Position numbers and translations under genes: made by a program. A stretch of 64,000 bases of DNA from Streptomyces griseoviridis. Lineage in GTDB: Bacteria; Actinomycetota; Actinomycetes; Streptomycetales; Streptomycetaceae. This document shows, piece by piece, positions 38,755 to 48,115 of the stretch (its first letter is position 1; each line of letters begins with the position of its first letter). Under the pieces are notes generated by a model that worked only from the letters and a program-made list of their open reading frames with translations, was not told the DNA's origin and did not search any database. Location of the stretch: NCBI GenBank assembly GCA_014649155.1, contig BMSM01000003.1, forward strand, positions 186,001 through 250,000, written 5' to 3'.

Positions 38755-39224
38755 TGGCGCGCTTCCGGTCGACGGGCCGTCTGCGGCTCGGCACCTCCGT
38801 GTCGACGCAGATCAACACCCGTCAGTACGAGCGCGGGCTGCGCCGCTGGTTCGGCGGCATGTCCGACGACGTGAAGCGCGCCGTGGAGGCCACGCGGATC
38901 GATGTGCAGAACGAGGCCCGTCGGCGGGTGCCGGTGAAGACCGGGCGACTCCGCTCCTCGATCGTCTCGCGGGCCGAGGGGTCTGGTCGGTCGGTCGGGT
39001 ACGTCATCGGAACCAACGTGGTGTACGCCGCCGCGATCGAGTACGGGCTGGACGAGTTCGACATCTTCCCGAAGAAAAAGAAGGCGCTGTACTGGCCCGG
39101 CGCCGCGCACCCGGTGGCGAAGGTCCACCACCCCGGCATCAAGGCCCAGCCGTACCTACGCCCCGCGATCGAGATGACCGAGATCTTCTGGCGGGCGCAC
39201 GCTTCGCAGATCGGGAGGCGCTGA
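38754..39224 (+). CDS. HK97 gp10-like head-tail joining protein
   Basis: 156 aa. Contains the gp10-family pattern of long helix (DDVKRAVEATRIDVQNEARR), RVPVKTGRLRSSI, and VVYAAAIEYGLDEF, ending with AQPYLRPAIEM. Such proteins complete the head-tail connector. Overlaps both neighbours by a few bases. Confidence 0.82.
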   Translation: MARFRSTGRLRLGTSVSTQINTRQYERGLRRWFGGMSDDVKRAVEATRIDVQNEARRRVPVKTGRLRSSIVSRAEGSGRSVGYVIGTNVVYAAAIEYGLDEFDIFPKKKKALYWPGAAHPVAKVHHPGIKAQPYLRPAIEMTEIFWRAHASQIGRR

Positions 39225-39676
39225 TGGCCGCGAGCACCTCGGGCGCCATCAAGGCCCGGCTGGAGGGGCTCCAGTTCGGCGTGCCGGTCTTCCGTGACGG
39301 CCCCCGCAAAGGCCAGGACCCGCCGTTCATCGTCGTGCAGGAGGGCATGCCCGCCGGGCTCGACGCCTCCGGGAACGGGGACTTCGGCGACCCGGCCGCC
39401 AGCATCACGATCGTGGAAACCGTCGTGGTCGACCTTGTGCAGTACGCCCGCGCCAAGGTCAACGCCCAGCTCACGCGTACCACCGAGCGGTACGGGCTGG
39501 CCGAGGCCATCGCGCACGCCCTCCACGGCTGCCAGCTCCTCACCCACCCCGCACCCGTGCACGCCGTCCGTGTCCAGGACATCGACCGCATCCCCATCGA
39601 GGACAACCGAGTCCGCCACAGCATCACGGTGCAGGTGCACCGCGAACTGCTGCGCGAGGAAGTGAAGCCCCAGTGA
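39224..39676 (+). CDS. Tail terminator-like protein
   Basis: 150 aa. Layout and position match tail completion/terminator proteins (DUF3168-type): an early helix (AIKARLEGLQFG), central beta strands (ITIVETVVVDLVQY), a helical segment and a last strand with HSITVQVHREL. It would stop tail-tube growth and join to the head. Confidence 0.7.
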   Translation: MAASTSGAIKARLEGLQFGVPVFRDGPRKGQDPPFIVVQEGMPAGLDASGNGDFGDPAASITIVETVVVDLVQYARAKVNAQLTRTTERYGLAEAIAHALHGCQLLTHPAPVHAVRVQDIDRIPIEDNRVRHSITVQVHRELLREEVKPQ

Positions 39677-39993
39677 CCAACATCATGTTCACGCTGATGC
39701 CCCGCGAGGACGTCATCAGCTACCTCAACGGCTCGTGGCCGGCCAAGGCGGGCGCCACGATCGAGCGCGTGGCCTTCCTGTCCGAGACGGCGGCCGGCGG
39801 GGTATCGGTGCAGTCCGGGTCCGAGCCCGGCATCACCTGGTGGGTGGTGGACGGGGTGATCATCCCGCAGGACGCCGGGCCGCTGCCCGAGCTGGAGGGC
39901 GACGAGCTGATCACGCTGCCGCCCGAGGAGCCCTCAACGCCGCCGGTCGGCACCTACCCCCCGGACAACCCCCCGTTCCCCCCGTTCCCGTAG
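39673..39993 (+). CDS. Small tail-region protein with Pro-rich tail
   Basis: 106 aa from GTG 39673. A compact N-terminal domain (MPREDVISYLNGSWPAKAGA, GITWWVVDGVI) and a Pro-rich end (PPDNPPFPPFP). Lies between terminator and tube genes. Function unknown. Confidence 0.6.
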   Translation: MTNIMFTLMPREDVISYLNGSWPAKAGATIERVAFLSETAAGGVSVQSGSEPGITWWVVDGVIIPQDAGPLPELEGDELITLPPEEPSTPPVGTYPPDNPPFPPFP

Positions 39994-40029
39994 GGCCGGA
40001 CCCCGGCACCCGCACCAGGAAGGACGACC

Positions 40030-40608
40030 ATGGCCATCTCCCGAGTGAGCAAGCTGTACGCCGTGGAGGACGCGAAGATCTTCCCGCTGCTCTCCGACCC
40101 GGAGGGCGGCGCCCCGTCGTACGGCGCGGGCATCGACGTGCCCGGCATCAAGTCCATGGAGATCTCCGGTGACGTGGAGGTCAAGGAGCTGCGCGGCGAC
40201 AACGGGCTGCTGGACTCCGACGCCGCGATCTCCAACATCAGCGTGAGCTACCCGCACGCCAAGCTGTCGCTGGACGTGCTGGTCGCGCTGCTTGACTCCA
40301 CGGTCACCGACTCCGGTACCACCCCGTCGCAGAAGTCCATCTGGAAGCTGAAGCAAGGGGCCAAGCCCCTGCCGTACAAGCTGGTCGGCAAGACCCCCAC
40401 GTCCGGCGGCGACATCATCGGCGGTGACGTCCACTTCTCCCTGCTCAAGTGCGTGATGAGCAGCTTCCCCGGCCTCGGCCTCGCGGAAGAGGACTACCGC
40501 ACGATCGACAACGAGGCGCGCTGCCTGCCGCTGATCAGCAACGGCGAGTGGATCGACATCACGATCAACGAGACCGCGACCGCGATCCCGACCGCCGCGA
40601 CTCCGTGA
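40030..40608 (+). CDS. Major tail (tube) protein
   Basis: 192 aa from ATG 40030 with AGGAAGGACG upstream. Beta-rich sequence (KSMEISGDVEVKELRGDNGL, then AAISNISVSYPHAKLSLDVL) resembling siphovirus tube proteins, followed by a terminator and the G/GT chaperone genes, the normal order. Most abundant tail protein expected. Confidence 0.82.
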   Translation: MAISRVSKLYAVEDAKIFPLLSDPEGGAPSYGAGIDVPGIKSMEISGDVEVKELRGDNGLLDSDAAISNISVSYPHAKLSLDVLVALLDSTVTDSGTTPSQKSIWKLKQGAKPLPYKLVGKTPTSGGDIIGGDVHFSLLKCVMSSFPGLGLAEEDYRTIDNEARCLPLISNGEWIDITINETATAIPTAATP

Positions 40609-40610
40609 CC

Positions 40611-40649
40611 CCGGGCGGGCGCGTCTCCTCGCTCAGCGCGCCCGCCCGG
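40611..40649 (+). terminator. Hairpin terminator after the tail-tube gene
   Basis: Perfect 13-bp stem CCGGGCGGGCGCG (40611-40623) with 40637-40649 and a 13-nt loop, directly after the stop. Partial termination here would set tube protein above downstream tail genes. Confidence 0.68.
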
Positions 40650-40699
40650 TCCCCTCATCCGCAGGCCGAACCCCGGCACTCACGTAGGGACACACCAGC

Positions 40700-41224
40700 A
40701 TGACCGCAGGAATGGACCTGCTCGGCGGCGGCGGCACCATCACGCTGTCCGACGGCACAGAGATCACCCTCCGCTACCCGCTCCGCTCCCTGGCCCTCCT
40801 TGAGGCCCGGTACGGCTCCGTCACCGCAGCGCAGACGGCCATCGACGCGACCGGCGGAGGCGCCGCCTTCGGGCCCCTGATCCAGCTCATCGGCGCCGGA
40901 TGCCTCGGACCAGGTGGCTTCGAGCCGCACTTCCGTGAGCACCAGGACGCGAAGGGCGAGCGTCGCATCTCCGGTGACATCACCTTCCGCCGGCGCCTCG
41001 ACGGCATGGACCTCGCCGACCTGCTGCTGCCCAGCCAACTCTCCGAGTACATCGACACCTTCAACGCCGCCTTGCAGAGGGCACTGGCGGGCCAGGGAAA
41101 CGACGGGGCCCCGGGCGAGACCGGGGCCGGACCGCAGACGGTGGAGACGATTTCCCCTGGTCTCAGCTCTACTACCTCGCCGTCGGTGTCCTCCACATTC
41201 CTCCCGGCACCTTCTGGGACATGA
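40700..41224 (+). CDS. Tail assembly chaperone, short form (gpG-like)
   Basis: 174 aa from ATG 40700. The N-terminal domain has ITLRYPLRSLALLEARYGSV, and a helical region with LADLLLPSQLSEYIDTFNAA follows; the last 40 residues after the slip site are low complexity (STTSPSVSSTFL), as expected for a frame kept only for the short product. It binds the tape measure before tube assembly. Confidence 0.85.
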   Translation: MTAGMDLLGGGGTITLSDGTEITLRYPLRSLALLEARYGSVTAAQTAIDATGGGAAFGPLIQLIGAGCLGPGGFEPHFREHQDAKGERRISGDITFRRRLDGMDLADLLLPSQLSEYIDTFNAALQRALAGQGNDGAPGETGAGPQTVETISPGLSSTTSPSVSSTFLPAPSGT

Positions 41225-41349
41225 CGCTCGGCCAGCTCCTGACGCTGGCCGACGAGCACCAGGCCGCCCACCAGACCGGCGGCCGGCGCTCCACCGAACC
41301 GGAAGACGGCGCGTCCCTGCTGGGGCTCGCCACGATGCGCCGCGCATGA
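40700..41349 (+). CDS. Tail assembly chaperone, frameshifted long form (gpGT-like)
   Basis: A -1 shift at GGGAAAC (41095-41101) moves ribosomes into a frame that ends at TGA 41347-41349. The product has 134 codons of the short form followed by 82 more, about 216 aa. The T part reads WSQLYYLAVGVLHIPPGTFW, then DMTLGQLLTLADEH, a typical T-domain of actinophage tail chaperones. No start codon with ribosome site precedes it, so it is made only by frameshifting. The stop lies 11 bp before the tape measure start. Confidence 0.85.
41095..41101 (+). promoter_or_regulatory. -1 ribosomal frameshift slippery site
   Basis: GGGAAAC lies in register as G GGA AAC in the gpG frame, a canonical X XXY YYZ heptamer. 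After the slip, reading continues CGA CGG GGC without a stop to 41349. GC-rich inverted sequence just downstream (from 41104) could supply a stimulatory structure. Confidence 0.85.
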
Positions 41350-41360
41350 GGAGGTGACCC

Positions 41361-44300
41361 GTGGCCGAGGACATCAACCTGCCTGACCTGATCAGCCATC
41401 TCAACGTCGACCTCAGCGGCCTGTCGGGCACGGTCGCCGATGCCGCACGGCAGGGCTCCAGCGTCGGCGCGGCCCTCGGCGGTGGCATCCAGCGGGAACT
41501 GCGGGACCTTGTCTCACACCTGCCCGACATCCCGATCGACGCGAACAGCAACGACGTGGACCGGGATCTCGCGCGCCTGCGCGGCGAACTGGAACAGCTC
41601 TCCAACCAGCGCATCGGCATCGACATCCCGGTGGACGAGGCGATCCGCCGGATCAACGAGCTGACGCCGCACCTTCAGCGGCTGTCGGACGAGCACCCGC
41701 GGATCGACGTGCAGGCCGCCACGCGGCAAGCGGCCCGGCAACTGGACGAACTGCTCGCAGCCGCCCGCCGCGTGGACGACACGGACGTGACGGTCGACGT
41801 GCACGTGGACGAGGAGCGACCGACCCGGCTCCTCGGCATCCTCGGCCGCATCCCGGCGGTGGCCGGGTCGGCGGCCGGGGCACTCGCCGGGGTCGGGTCG
41901 GCGGCCACCGCTGTCGGCGCGGCCGTCCCCGCACTGTCGGCGCTGATGACGACGCTGGTCAACGTCGTCCCAGCGGCCGGCGTCGCGGTCACCGGGCTGG
42001 CCGCAGTGAAGCTGGCGCAGGGCACCGTCAAGCTGGCGGCGGTCGGGATGGAGGACGCGCTGTCCGCCGCCCTCGACCCGAGCAAGGCCGAGGAGTACAG
42101 CGAGGCGCTGAAGAAGTTGGCGCCGGCCGCGCGGGAGGTCGCCGAGCAGGTCCGCAGCATGGCGCCCGACCTGCGGGACCTCCAACAGGACGTGCAGCAG
42201 GAGGTGTTCCGGGGGCTCGCCGAGAACCTGGAGCGTACCGGCAAGTCGGTCCTCCCGGTCCTGCGGACGAACTTGCTGTCCACGGCGACCGCGCTGGGGG
42301 ACATGGCGGCCGGCGTGATGGGCGCGGCCCGGGACCTCGCGGACAGCGGCACCCTGGGCAAGGCGCTGAAGTCGGCCAGCACCGGCCTGCGCAACCTGTC
42401 CGGGACGCCCGGCATCGTGGTGACCGCGCTCGGGCAGATCGCTGCGGCGGCCGGCCCTTCCTTCGAGCGGCTCACCAGTGCGGCGGCGGGGGCAGCGGCC
42501 GGCATCGGGGAGCGGCTGGGCCGGGCTTTCGAGTCGGGCGCCATGCAGGACGCGATCGAGCACGCGATCAGCCTGCTCGGCGACATGGCGGACGTGGCCG
42601 GGAACGTCGGCGTGATCCTGGGGCAGGTGCTCGGTGCGGCCCCGCCGGGCGGCGGGATGATCGGCGCGCTCCAGGAGATCACGGCGTCGCTGGCCGAGGT
42701 CACCGCCAGCGCGGAGGTGCAGGACGCGCTGTCCGCTCTCTTCGAGACGATCGGCGTGCTCGGGAAGACGGCGGCGCCCCTGCTCGCGCAGGCCCTCGCC
42801 GCGATCGGCCCGGTGCTCACCGCGCTCGGCGGCCCCGCGCAGACCCTGATCCGGGCCCTCGGCGACGGCCTGTCGCCGATCATCGTCGGACTCGGGCCGG
42901 TCCTGGAGGCGGCGGCCGTAGCGGTCGGTGCGCTGGTGGAGGCCCTGTCTCCGCTGCTGCCGGTCGTCGGCGAGCTGGCGGCGGCCCTGCTGCCTGCGCT
43001 GACGCCGATCCTGGACGCCTGCACGAGCGTTTTCCAGGCGCTGGCCCCGGTGGTCGAGCAGACCGCGACGGTCCTCCAGGACGCGCTGACGCCGATCCTC
43101 GCGCAGCTGCCCGGAATCATCGAGCCCCTCGCGGCGATGCTCGCCGAAAGATTGATCTTCTTCCTCCAGCTCTTTGGGGACATTCTGGTCGAACTCAGCC
43201 CATCTCTGGTCCAGTTGGGCGCAAGTGCTGGCGAGCTGATGGTGGCGCTCGCCCCGCTCGTAGAGGTCGTCGCGGTGCTGGCGACGAAGCTGCTCACCGG
43301 CCTGATGCCGGTGATCACTCCCCTGATCGGACTGCTCGGCGACCTCGCCGCGACTTTCGCGGATGTTCTGTCCGGCACCATCACGAACGTCGTCGTGCCC
43401 GCTGTCCGCTTCCTGACGGCGCTGCTGTCCGGGGACTTCTCCGGGGCGTGGCAGATGGTGCGGGATGCGGTCTCGGCCGCTGCTCGGTTCGTGGGGCAGA
43501 AGGTCGGCGAGCTGGCCGCGACGGTGGCCTCTGGTGTGACGGCCGCGATCACCGTGCTGCGGGGGATGCCGTCACGGGCCGCGTCTGCGCTGGCGTCGCT
43601 CGCGTCGAGTCTGGCGGGGCAGGCGGCGCGGGCGGGGGCGTCGCTCGTGGCCACGGTCCGGAGCAAGATCGATGAGGCCGTGGCGTGGGTGAGGGCACTG
43701 CCGTCCCGGGCGGCCTCCGCGCTGAGCGGCCTCGGTGGCGTCCTCGTCGGCGCAGGCGCGTCGCTGATCTCCGGGTTCATCTCGGGTATCCGCAGCATGA
43801 TCCCGAGCGTGCAGGACGTCCTCGGCGGCCTGACGAACAGTCTCCCGGACTGGAAGGGCCCGGCCAGCAAGGACGCCAAGATCCTCACCCCGGCGGGCAG
43901 GCTGCTGATCCAGGGGTTCATCAAGGGCATCGACGCCGAGACGACCGCCAAGCTCCGATCGCGGCTGGAGTCGATCACCAAGGCGCTGCCGGACAACGTG
44001 AAGAAGGGCATCGGCAAGAGCCTCGCCGCGTCGACCCGGCAGCTGGAGCGGCTGGTGGCCGCCCGGGACGCCGCGATCACGCGGCTGGCTGCGGCTGAGA
44101 AGAGGCTCGCTGATCTCCAGAAGGCCCGCAGCAAGGCCGCGAGCGACATCACCGATGGCATCCTCAGCAGCGCGAACATCACGACCGGCCACGCCGACGT
44201 GAACTCGGTGAGCGCGATCACGGTCGGTCTCCAGCAGTCCCTCAAGGCCGCGCAGGAGTTCCAGAAGAACATCGAGAAGCTGCGGAAAGCCGGAATCCGG

Positions 44301-44906
44301 TCGGACCTGCTCCAGCAGATTGCGGACGCCGGGGTGGATGCGGGCGGCGCGACGGCCGCCGCGCTGGCGAAGGCGACCCCGGCCGAACTGAAGAAGATCA
44401 ACGACCTTCAGGCGCAGCTCGCCAAGAGCGCGGCGGCGACTGGCAACACGGTGGGCGACGCCCTCTACGGCGCGGGCATCCGCGCGGCCGAGGGCCTGGT
44501 GGCCGGGCTGAAGTCGCAGGAAAAGGCCATCGAAGCGCAGATGCGGCGCATCGCCGAGAACATGCTGAAGACGGTGAAGAAGACCCACAAGACCCGGTCG
44601 CCCAGCCGGGCGTTCCACGCCCTCGGCGAGATGGACATGCGTGGTCTGGCCGGCGGCGTGCTGGCCGGCGCGGGCCGGGCGGTCAGCGCGGTGCGGACGG
44701 TGGCCGCGGACATGCTCGGCGCCACGTCGGGCCTGGGCGACGCGCTCACCGCGGCGGTACCGACCGGCGGCCAGCTCGCCGCGGTGTACGCCGGCGCCGC
44801 GGGCGGCAGCAGCGACACCTACAACATCACCCTGAACGGGACTCGGGCCACACCGGCTGAGCTGGTGAACGAGCTGTCGTGGCTTGGCCGCGTGGGGAGG
44901 CGGTGA
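41361..44906 (+). CDS. Tail tape measure protein
   Basis: 1181 aa from GTG 41361, the longest gene of the prophage. A helical charged N-terminus (to about 155) is followed by many hydrophobic Ala/Gly/Val-rich segments (e.g. about 160-230 and 330-760), long coiled-coil-like helices near 890-1040 and a C-terminus with HKTRSPSRAFHALGEMDMRG, a motif common in tape measures. Its length sets tail length; at the usual 1.5 angstrom per residue this predicts a tail near 175 nm. Confidence 0.9.
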   Translation: MAEDINLPDLISHLNVDLSGLSGTVADAARQGSSVGAALGGGIQRELRDLVSHLPDIPIDANSNDVDRDLARLRGELEQLSNQRIGIDIPVDEAIRRINELTPHLQRLSDEHPRIDVQAATRQAARQLDELLAAARRVDDTDVTVDVHVDEERPTRLLGILGRIPAVAGSAAGALAGVGSAATAVGAAVPALSALMTTLVNVVPAAGVAVTGLAAVKLAQGTVKLAAVGMEDALSAALDPSKAEEYSEALKKLAPAAREVAEQVRSMAPDLRDLQQDVQQEVFRGLAENLERTGKSVLPVLRTNLLSTATALGDMAAGVMGAARDLADSGTLGKALKSASTGLRNLSGTPGIVVTALGQIAAAAGPSFERLTSAAAGAAAGIGERLGRAFESGAMQDAIEHAISLLGDMADVAGNVGVILGQVLGAAPPGGGMIGALQEITASLAEVTASAEVQDALSALFETIGVLGKTAAPLLAQALAAIGPVLTALGGPAQTLIRALGDGLSPIIVGLGPVLEAAAVAVGALVEALSPLLPVVGELAAALLPALTPILDACTSVFQALAPVVEQTATVLQDALTPILAQLPGIIEPLAAMLAERLIFFLQLFGDILVELSPSLVQLGASAGELMVALAPLVEVVAVLATKLLTGLMPVITPLIGLLGDLAATFADVLSGTITNVVVPAVRFLTALLSGDFSGAWQMVRDAVSAAARFVGQKVGELAATVASGVTAAITVLRGMPSRAASALASLASSLAGQAARAGASLVATVRSKIDEAVAWVRALPSRAASALSGLGGVLVGAGASLISGFISGIRSMIPSVQDVLGGLTNSLPDWKGPASKDAKILTPAGRLLIQGFIKGIDAETTAKLRSRLESITKALPDNVKKGIGKSLAASTRQLERLVAARDAAITRLAAAEKRLADLQKARSKAASDITDGILSSANITTGHADVNSVSAITVGLQQSLKAAQEFQKNIEKLRKAGIRSDLLQQIADAGVDAGGATAAALAKATPAELKKINDLQAQLAKSAAATGNTVGDALYGAGIRAAEGLVAGLKSQEKAIEAQMRRIAENMLKTVKKTHKTRSPSRAFHALGEMDMRGLAGGVLAGAGRAVSAVRTVAADMLGATSGLGDALTAAVPTGGQLAAVYAGAAGGSSDTYNITLNGTRATPAELVNELSWLGRVGRR

Positions 44907-44908
44907 CG

Positions 44909-45763
44909 GTGGCACAGCAGCGCCTCGGCCGAGTCCAGTGGGGCGACTTGACGTTCGGGCCCGGCACGCCGTACATGGTCACCGCCCTGTCCGGGATGGA
45001 CGACCTGCCCGAGGTCCGCGCGGACGACGTGCAGCGGCCGACCCAGCACGGCGACTACACCGGCCCCGACTACACCACGGCCCGGACCGTGCAGATGTCC
45101 CTCGGGCTGCGCGGCCAAGACCCCGACGACCTCCGGGCGCTGAGCCTCGCCCTGCGGGCGGCGACGCAGCCGCAGCGGCAACCGGCGCCGCTCCAGTTCC
45201 TCGACCAGGACGTCTTGGTGTGGGCGAAGGTGAGGCGTCGCAGCATCCCGTACGACGCCGAGTACCTGTGGCGTCTCGGCGACGCCGCGCTGGAGTTCTA
45301 CTGCGCCGACCCGTACCTGTACTCGCTGGAGGAGAAGACCGCGAGCACGACGGCGTACTCCCCGTCGGCCGGCCGGGTGTACCCCCTCATCTTCCCGCGG
45401 TCGTACGGCAGCGCGGGGCAGTCCGGCCGGGTGATGCCCGTCAACGAGGGTGCGTCGCCGGCGTATCCGGTGCTGCGGCTGGACGGGCCGGTCGCCAATC
45501 CGGCGATTGAGCAGGTCAACACGGGGGCGACCCTCACGCTGGACGCGACGCTTCAGGCCGGGGAGTACCTGCTGATCGACACCCGGTCGCGGGCGGTGCT
45601 GCTCATGGGTACGAGCCCGCGCCGGTCGTGGGTGCGGGCGGGCTCGGGCTGGCCCCTGCTGCTGCCCGGCTCCAACGAGATCGCCTACCGGGGCAGCGCG
45701 TTGCCGGGCGCCCCGGGTCAAACGTCCCTGCTCACTGTCACCTGGCGCGACGCGAGCCTGTAG
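44909..45763 (+). CDS. Distal tail protein (Dit-like)
   Basis: 284 aa from GTG 44909 with GGGGAGG 8 nt upstream (GTG 44903 overlaps the previous stop but is too close). Features LTFGPGTPYMVTALSGMDDL, then DYTGPDYTTARTVQMSLGLR, and a C-terminal WRDASL-type end match actinophage distal tail proteins that follow the tape measure. It would form the hub ring at the tail tip. Confidence 0.8.
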   Translation: MAQQRLGRVQWGDLTFGPGTPYMVTALSGMDDLPEVRADDVQRPTQHGDYTGPDYTTARTVQMSLGLRGQDPDDLRALSLALRAATQPQRQPAPLQFLDQDVLVWAKVRRRSIPYDAEYLWRLGDAALEFYCADPYLYSLEEKTASTTAYSPSAGRVYPLIFPRSYGSAGQSGRVMPVNEGASPAYPVLRLDGPVANPAIEQVNTGATLTLDATLQAGEYLLIDTRSRAVLLMGTSPRRSWVRAGSGWPLLLPGSNEIAYRGSALPGAPGQTSLLTVTWRDASL

Positions 45764-45778
45764 GAAGGAGGCCACCCC

Positions 45779-46915
45779 GTGGCTGTGATCAATCCCCCGG
45801 CGTGGATGCAGGCCGGTAGCTATCCGGCCCGCAATGACCGGCTGGCGCTGAGCGGGCTCATGTCATACCCCGGCTTCAGCGTGGACGAGGCCACGCCGAT
45901 GCGCATCCGGCAGGGCGTCAAGCCGTCGTACCAGAACTACCAGTTGAAGGTGCGCGCGGCGCCCACCCCGAACATGACCGTGATCGTCAGCGGCGGGTTC
46001 TGCTTCATCGACCAGCACGACGTCGGCGGTGTCGGCACCTACATCTGCGCCAACGACGGCGACGTGGTGGTGACCGTGCCTCCCGCCGGGGGGACCGGGC
46101 AGTACCGCAAGGACACGGTCGTGGCCAGCGTCTATGACGCGGAGTACGCGGGCGCGGTGTCCGAGTGGCGGCTGGAGGTGATCCAGGGCCCGTACGCCGC
46201 GACGGCCGCGCAGACGACGCGGGGCACGCTGCCGCCGAACGCTCAGATCTTGGCGGACATCGCGATCGGCCCGAATCAGACGAGCATCACCACGGCGAGC
46301 ATCAGCGACGTGCGGCAGTTCACCGTCCCTGCGGGCGGCATCGTGCCGGTGCCGACGAACGCGGCGCCCACCCGGCTGCACCCCGGTCAGGTGATCTACC
46401 TGACCGACGTGAACAGGTTCTTCTACGGCACCCAGTCGGGCGGGACCGGGGAGCTTCAGACGGCGCCGGGCGCGTGGACGGCGTGGACTCCGACGTGGGG
46501 GACGACGACGGGGACGAACATCCCGAGCTACGGCAACGCGACGGTGGACTGCCGGTACACGAAGATCGGCCGCACGGTCCTCTTCTACATGAAGATCACC
46601 TTCGGCAGCACGACCAACTTCGGCAGCGGCGCGGGTACGGAGAACTGGACCTGGACGCTTCCGCCGGGCCTCCCGCTGGCGGTCAGCGAGGCCCCCGTGG
46701 GCGCGGTCGCCCTGGAGCCGGGCAGCACCGTGCGCGCCTCCATGGGCATGGCGCAGGGCTGGGCCAACGACAACAGCAAGATCTACTTCAACATCACCGG
46801 GCCCATGGTCAACGGCGGGTCAACGTCTGGCGGCATCGTGGACGCCACCAGCCCCTTCACCTGGGCGTCCGGCTACAAGTTCCACCTCATCGGCCAGTAC
46901 GAGACGACGTCATGA
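45779..46915 (+). CDS. Tail tip / receptor-binding candidate
   Basis: 378 aa from GTG 45779 with AGGAAGGAGG upstream. The N-terminal 200 residues (INPPAWMQAGSYPARNDRLA, VIVSGGFCFIDQHD) resemble upper baseplate or minor tail proteins. The C-terminal 150 residues are a beta-rich Gly/Thr domain (WTAWTPTWGTTTGTNIPSYG) of the type found in tail fibres that bind carbohydrates. Order relative to the next gene is reversed from some phages. Confidence 0.68.
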   Translation: MAVINPPAWMQAGSYPARNDRLALSGLMSYPGFSVDEATPMRIRQGVKPSYQNYQLKVRAAPTPNMTVIVSGGFCFIDQHDVGGVGTYICANDGDVVVTVPPAGGTGQYRKDTVVASVYDAEYAGAVSEWRLEVIQGPYAATAAQTTRGTLPPNAQILADIAIGPNQTSITTASISDVRQFTVPAGGIVPVPTNAAPTRLHPGQVIYLTDVNRFFYGTQSGGTGELQTAPGAWTAWTPTWGTTTGTNIPSYGNATVDCRYTKIGRTVLFYMKITFGSTTNFGSGAGTENWTWTLPPGLPLAVSEAPVGAVALEPGSTVRASMGMAQGWANDNSKIYFNITGPMVNGGSTSGGIVDATSPFTWASGYKFHLIGQYETTS

Positions 46916-48114
46916 CCGTGGACATGGGCGCCGTCACGGCGCTGCTCGCCGCCGAGGAGACGCCGGAGCACACGTACACGTACCTGTTCTGCGACCTGCG
47001 CACGGACACGCTCCTCGCCGAACTGCCGCTCGCGTCGGTGTCGTACACGTACGAGCTGAACGGGATCGGCACGCTCAGGGCGACGATCCCGTACAACGAC
47101 GAGACGCTGCCGCTCGACCCGGAGACCGCGAGCGTCCCGGGCCGGACCGCCGTGTACGTGGACCGTGATGGGGTGCTGGTGTGGGGCGGGATCGTCTGGA
47201 CCCGAGACCGTACGACCGGTGGGAAGACGATCCAGGCCGCCGAGTTCCTCTCGTACTTCCAGCACCGGTACGTGAAGAAGACCCTCAGCACGGACACGTC
47301 ACTGCTGACCAACCCGGCCTACGTGGACCAGGGCGGACAGCGTCTCTACTCCGACCAGAAGTACATCGTGTGGTCGCTGCTGCGGTACGCGCAGGACCAG
47401 GCCGGCGGATCGATCGGCCTCAACCTGGACCTGCTGACGTCGCCCGCGCACGGCATCACCCGCATGGCCACCTACTACGGCTACGAGCGGCCCGAGATCT
47501 ACAAGGCCATCGCCGAGCTGGCGGCGGCTGATGACGGGTTCGACTTCGGCGTGGAACTGGGCTGGACCTCCTCGGCGAACAACGTGGCGCCGCAGCGGTA
47601 CCGGCGGGTGAGGGCCTGGTACCCGCGGCGCGGCCGGACCGCAGCCGAGAGCGGTCTCGTCTTCTCGACGGGCGGCGGCCACGGCAGCATCCTCAGCTAC
47701 GACTGGCCCGAGGCCGGCACGACGGTGACGACGGAGATGTCCGGTCTCGGCGGCGGTACGGGCGAGGCCCGCATCGTGAAGACGGCGACGGCCACGGACA
47801 TGATCGGGGCGGGGTGGCCGCTGCTGGAGAGCGTGGAGACCTGGGACGGCCTTCTTGATGAGGCGCAGGTGCAGAGCCTGACGAACGCGGAGCTGTCGGC
47901 CCGGTCGCAGGCCAACACCGCGCCTACGTTCGAGGTCTCGGCCGACACCGACCCGCAGTTCGGCTCGTACCAGGTGGGCGACGAGGCCCTGTTCGTCATC
48001 GACCCGGAGCCGCTCATGCCCACCGGCCGGGAGGGTGTGCTGCGGATCGTCTCGATGGAGAACACATCGGCGTCCGGGCCCGAGCGGGTCCGCCTGACCT
48101 GCGCGGCGGTGTGA
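46912..48114 (+). CDS. Minor tail protein (tail-tip hub type)
   Basis: 400 aa from ATG 46912 overlapping the previous stop. Beta-rich with LASVSYTYELNGIGTLRATI, a segment VLVWGGIVWTRDR that is frequent in actinophage ReqiPepy6 Gp37-like minor tail proteins, and TFEVSADTDPQFGSYQVGDE. Likely part of the baseplate hub. Confidence 0.75.
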   Translation: MTVDMGAVTALLAAEETPEHTYTYLFCDLRTDTLLAELPLASVSYTYELNGIGTLRATIPYNDETLPLDPETASVPGRTAVYVDRDGVLVWGGIVWTRDRTTGGKTIQAAEFLSYFQHRYVKKTLSTDTSLLTNPAYVDQGGQRLYSDQKYIVWSLLRYAQDQAGGSIGLNLDLLTSPAHGITRMATYYGYERPEIYKAIAELAAADDGFDFGVELGWTSSANNVAPQRYRRVRAWYPRRGRTAAESGLVFSTGGGHGSILSYDWPEAGTTVTTEMSGLGGGTGEARIVKTATATDMIGAGWPLLESVETWDGLLDEAQVQSLTNAELSARSQANTAPTFEVSADTDPQFGSYQVGDEALFVIDPEPLMPTGREGVLRIVSMENTSASGPERVRLTCAAV

Positions 48115-48115
48115 C

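Noticed and set aside
40914..41357. 147-aa frame across the tail chaperone region
   Set aside because: It is in the third frame (neither gpG nor the -1 T frame) and its text is low complexity; the -1 frame has a recognisable T-domain.
41675..44401. 908-aa open frame antisense to the tape measure gene
   Set aside because: Ser/Ala/Arg-rich shadow caused by high G+C; no ribosome site or domain, and the opposite strand is a clear tape measure.
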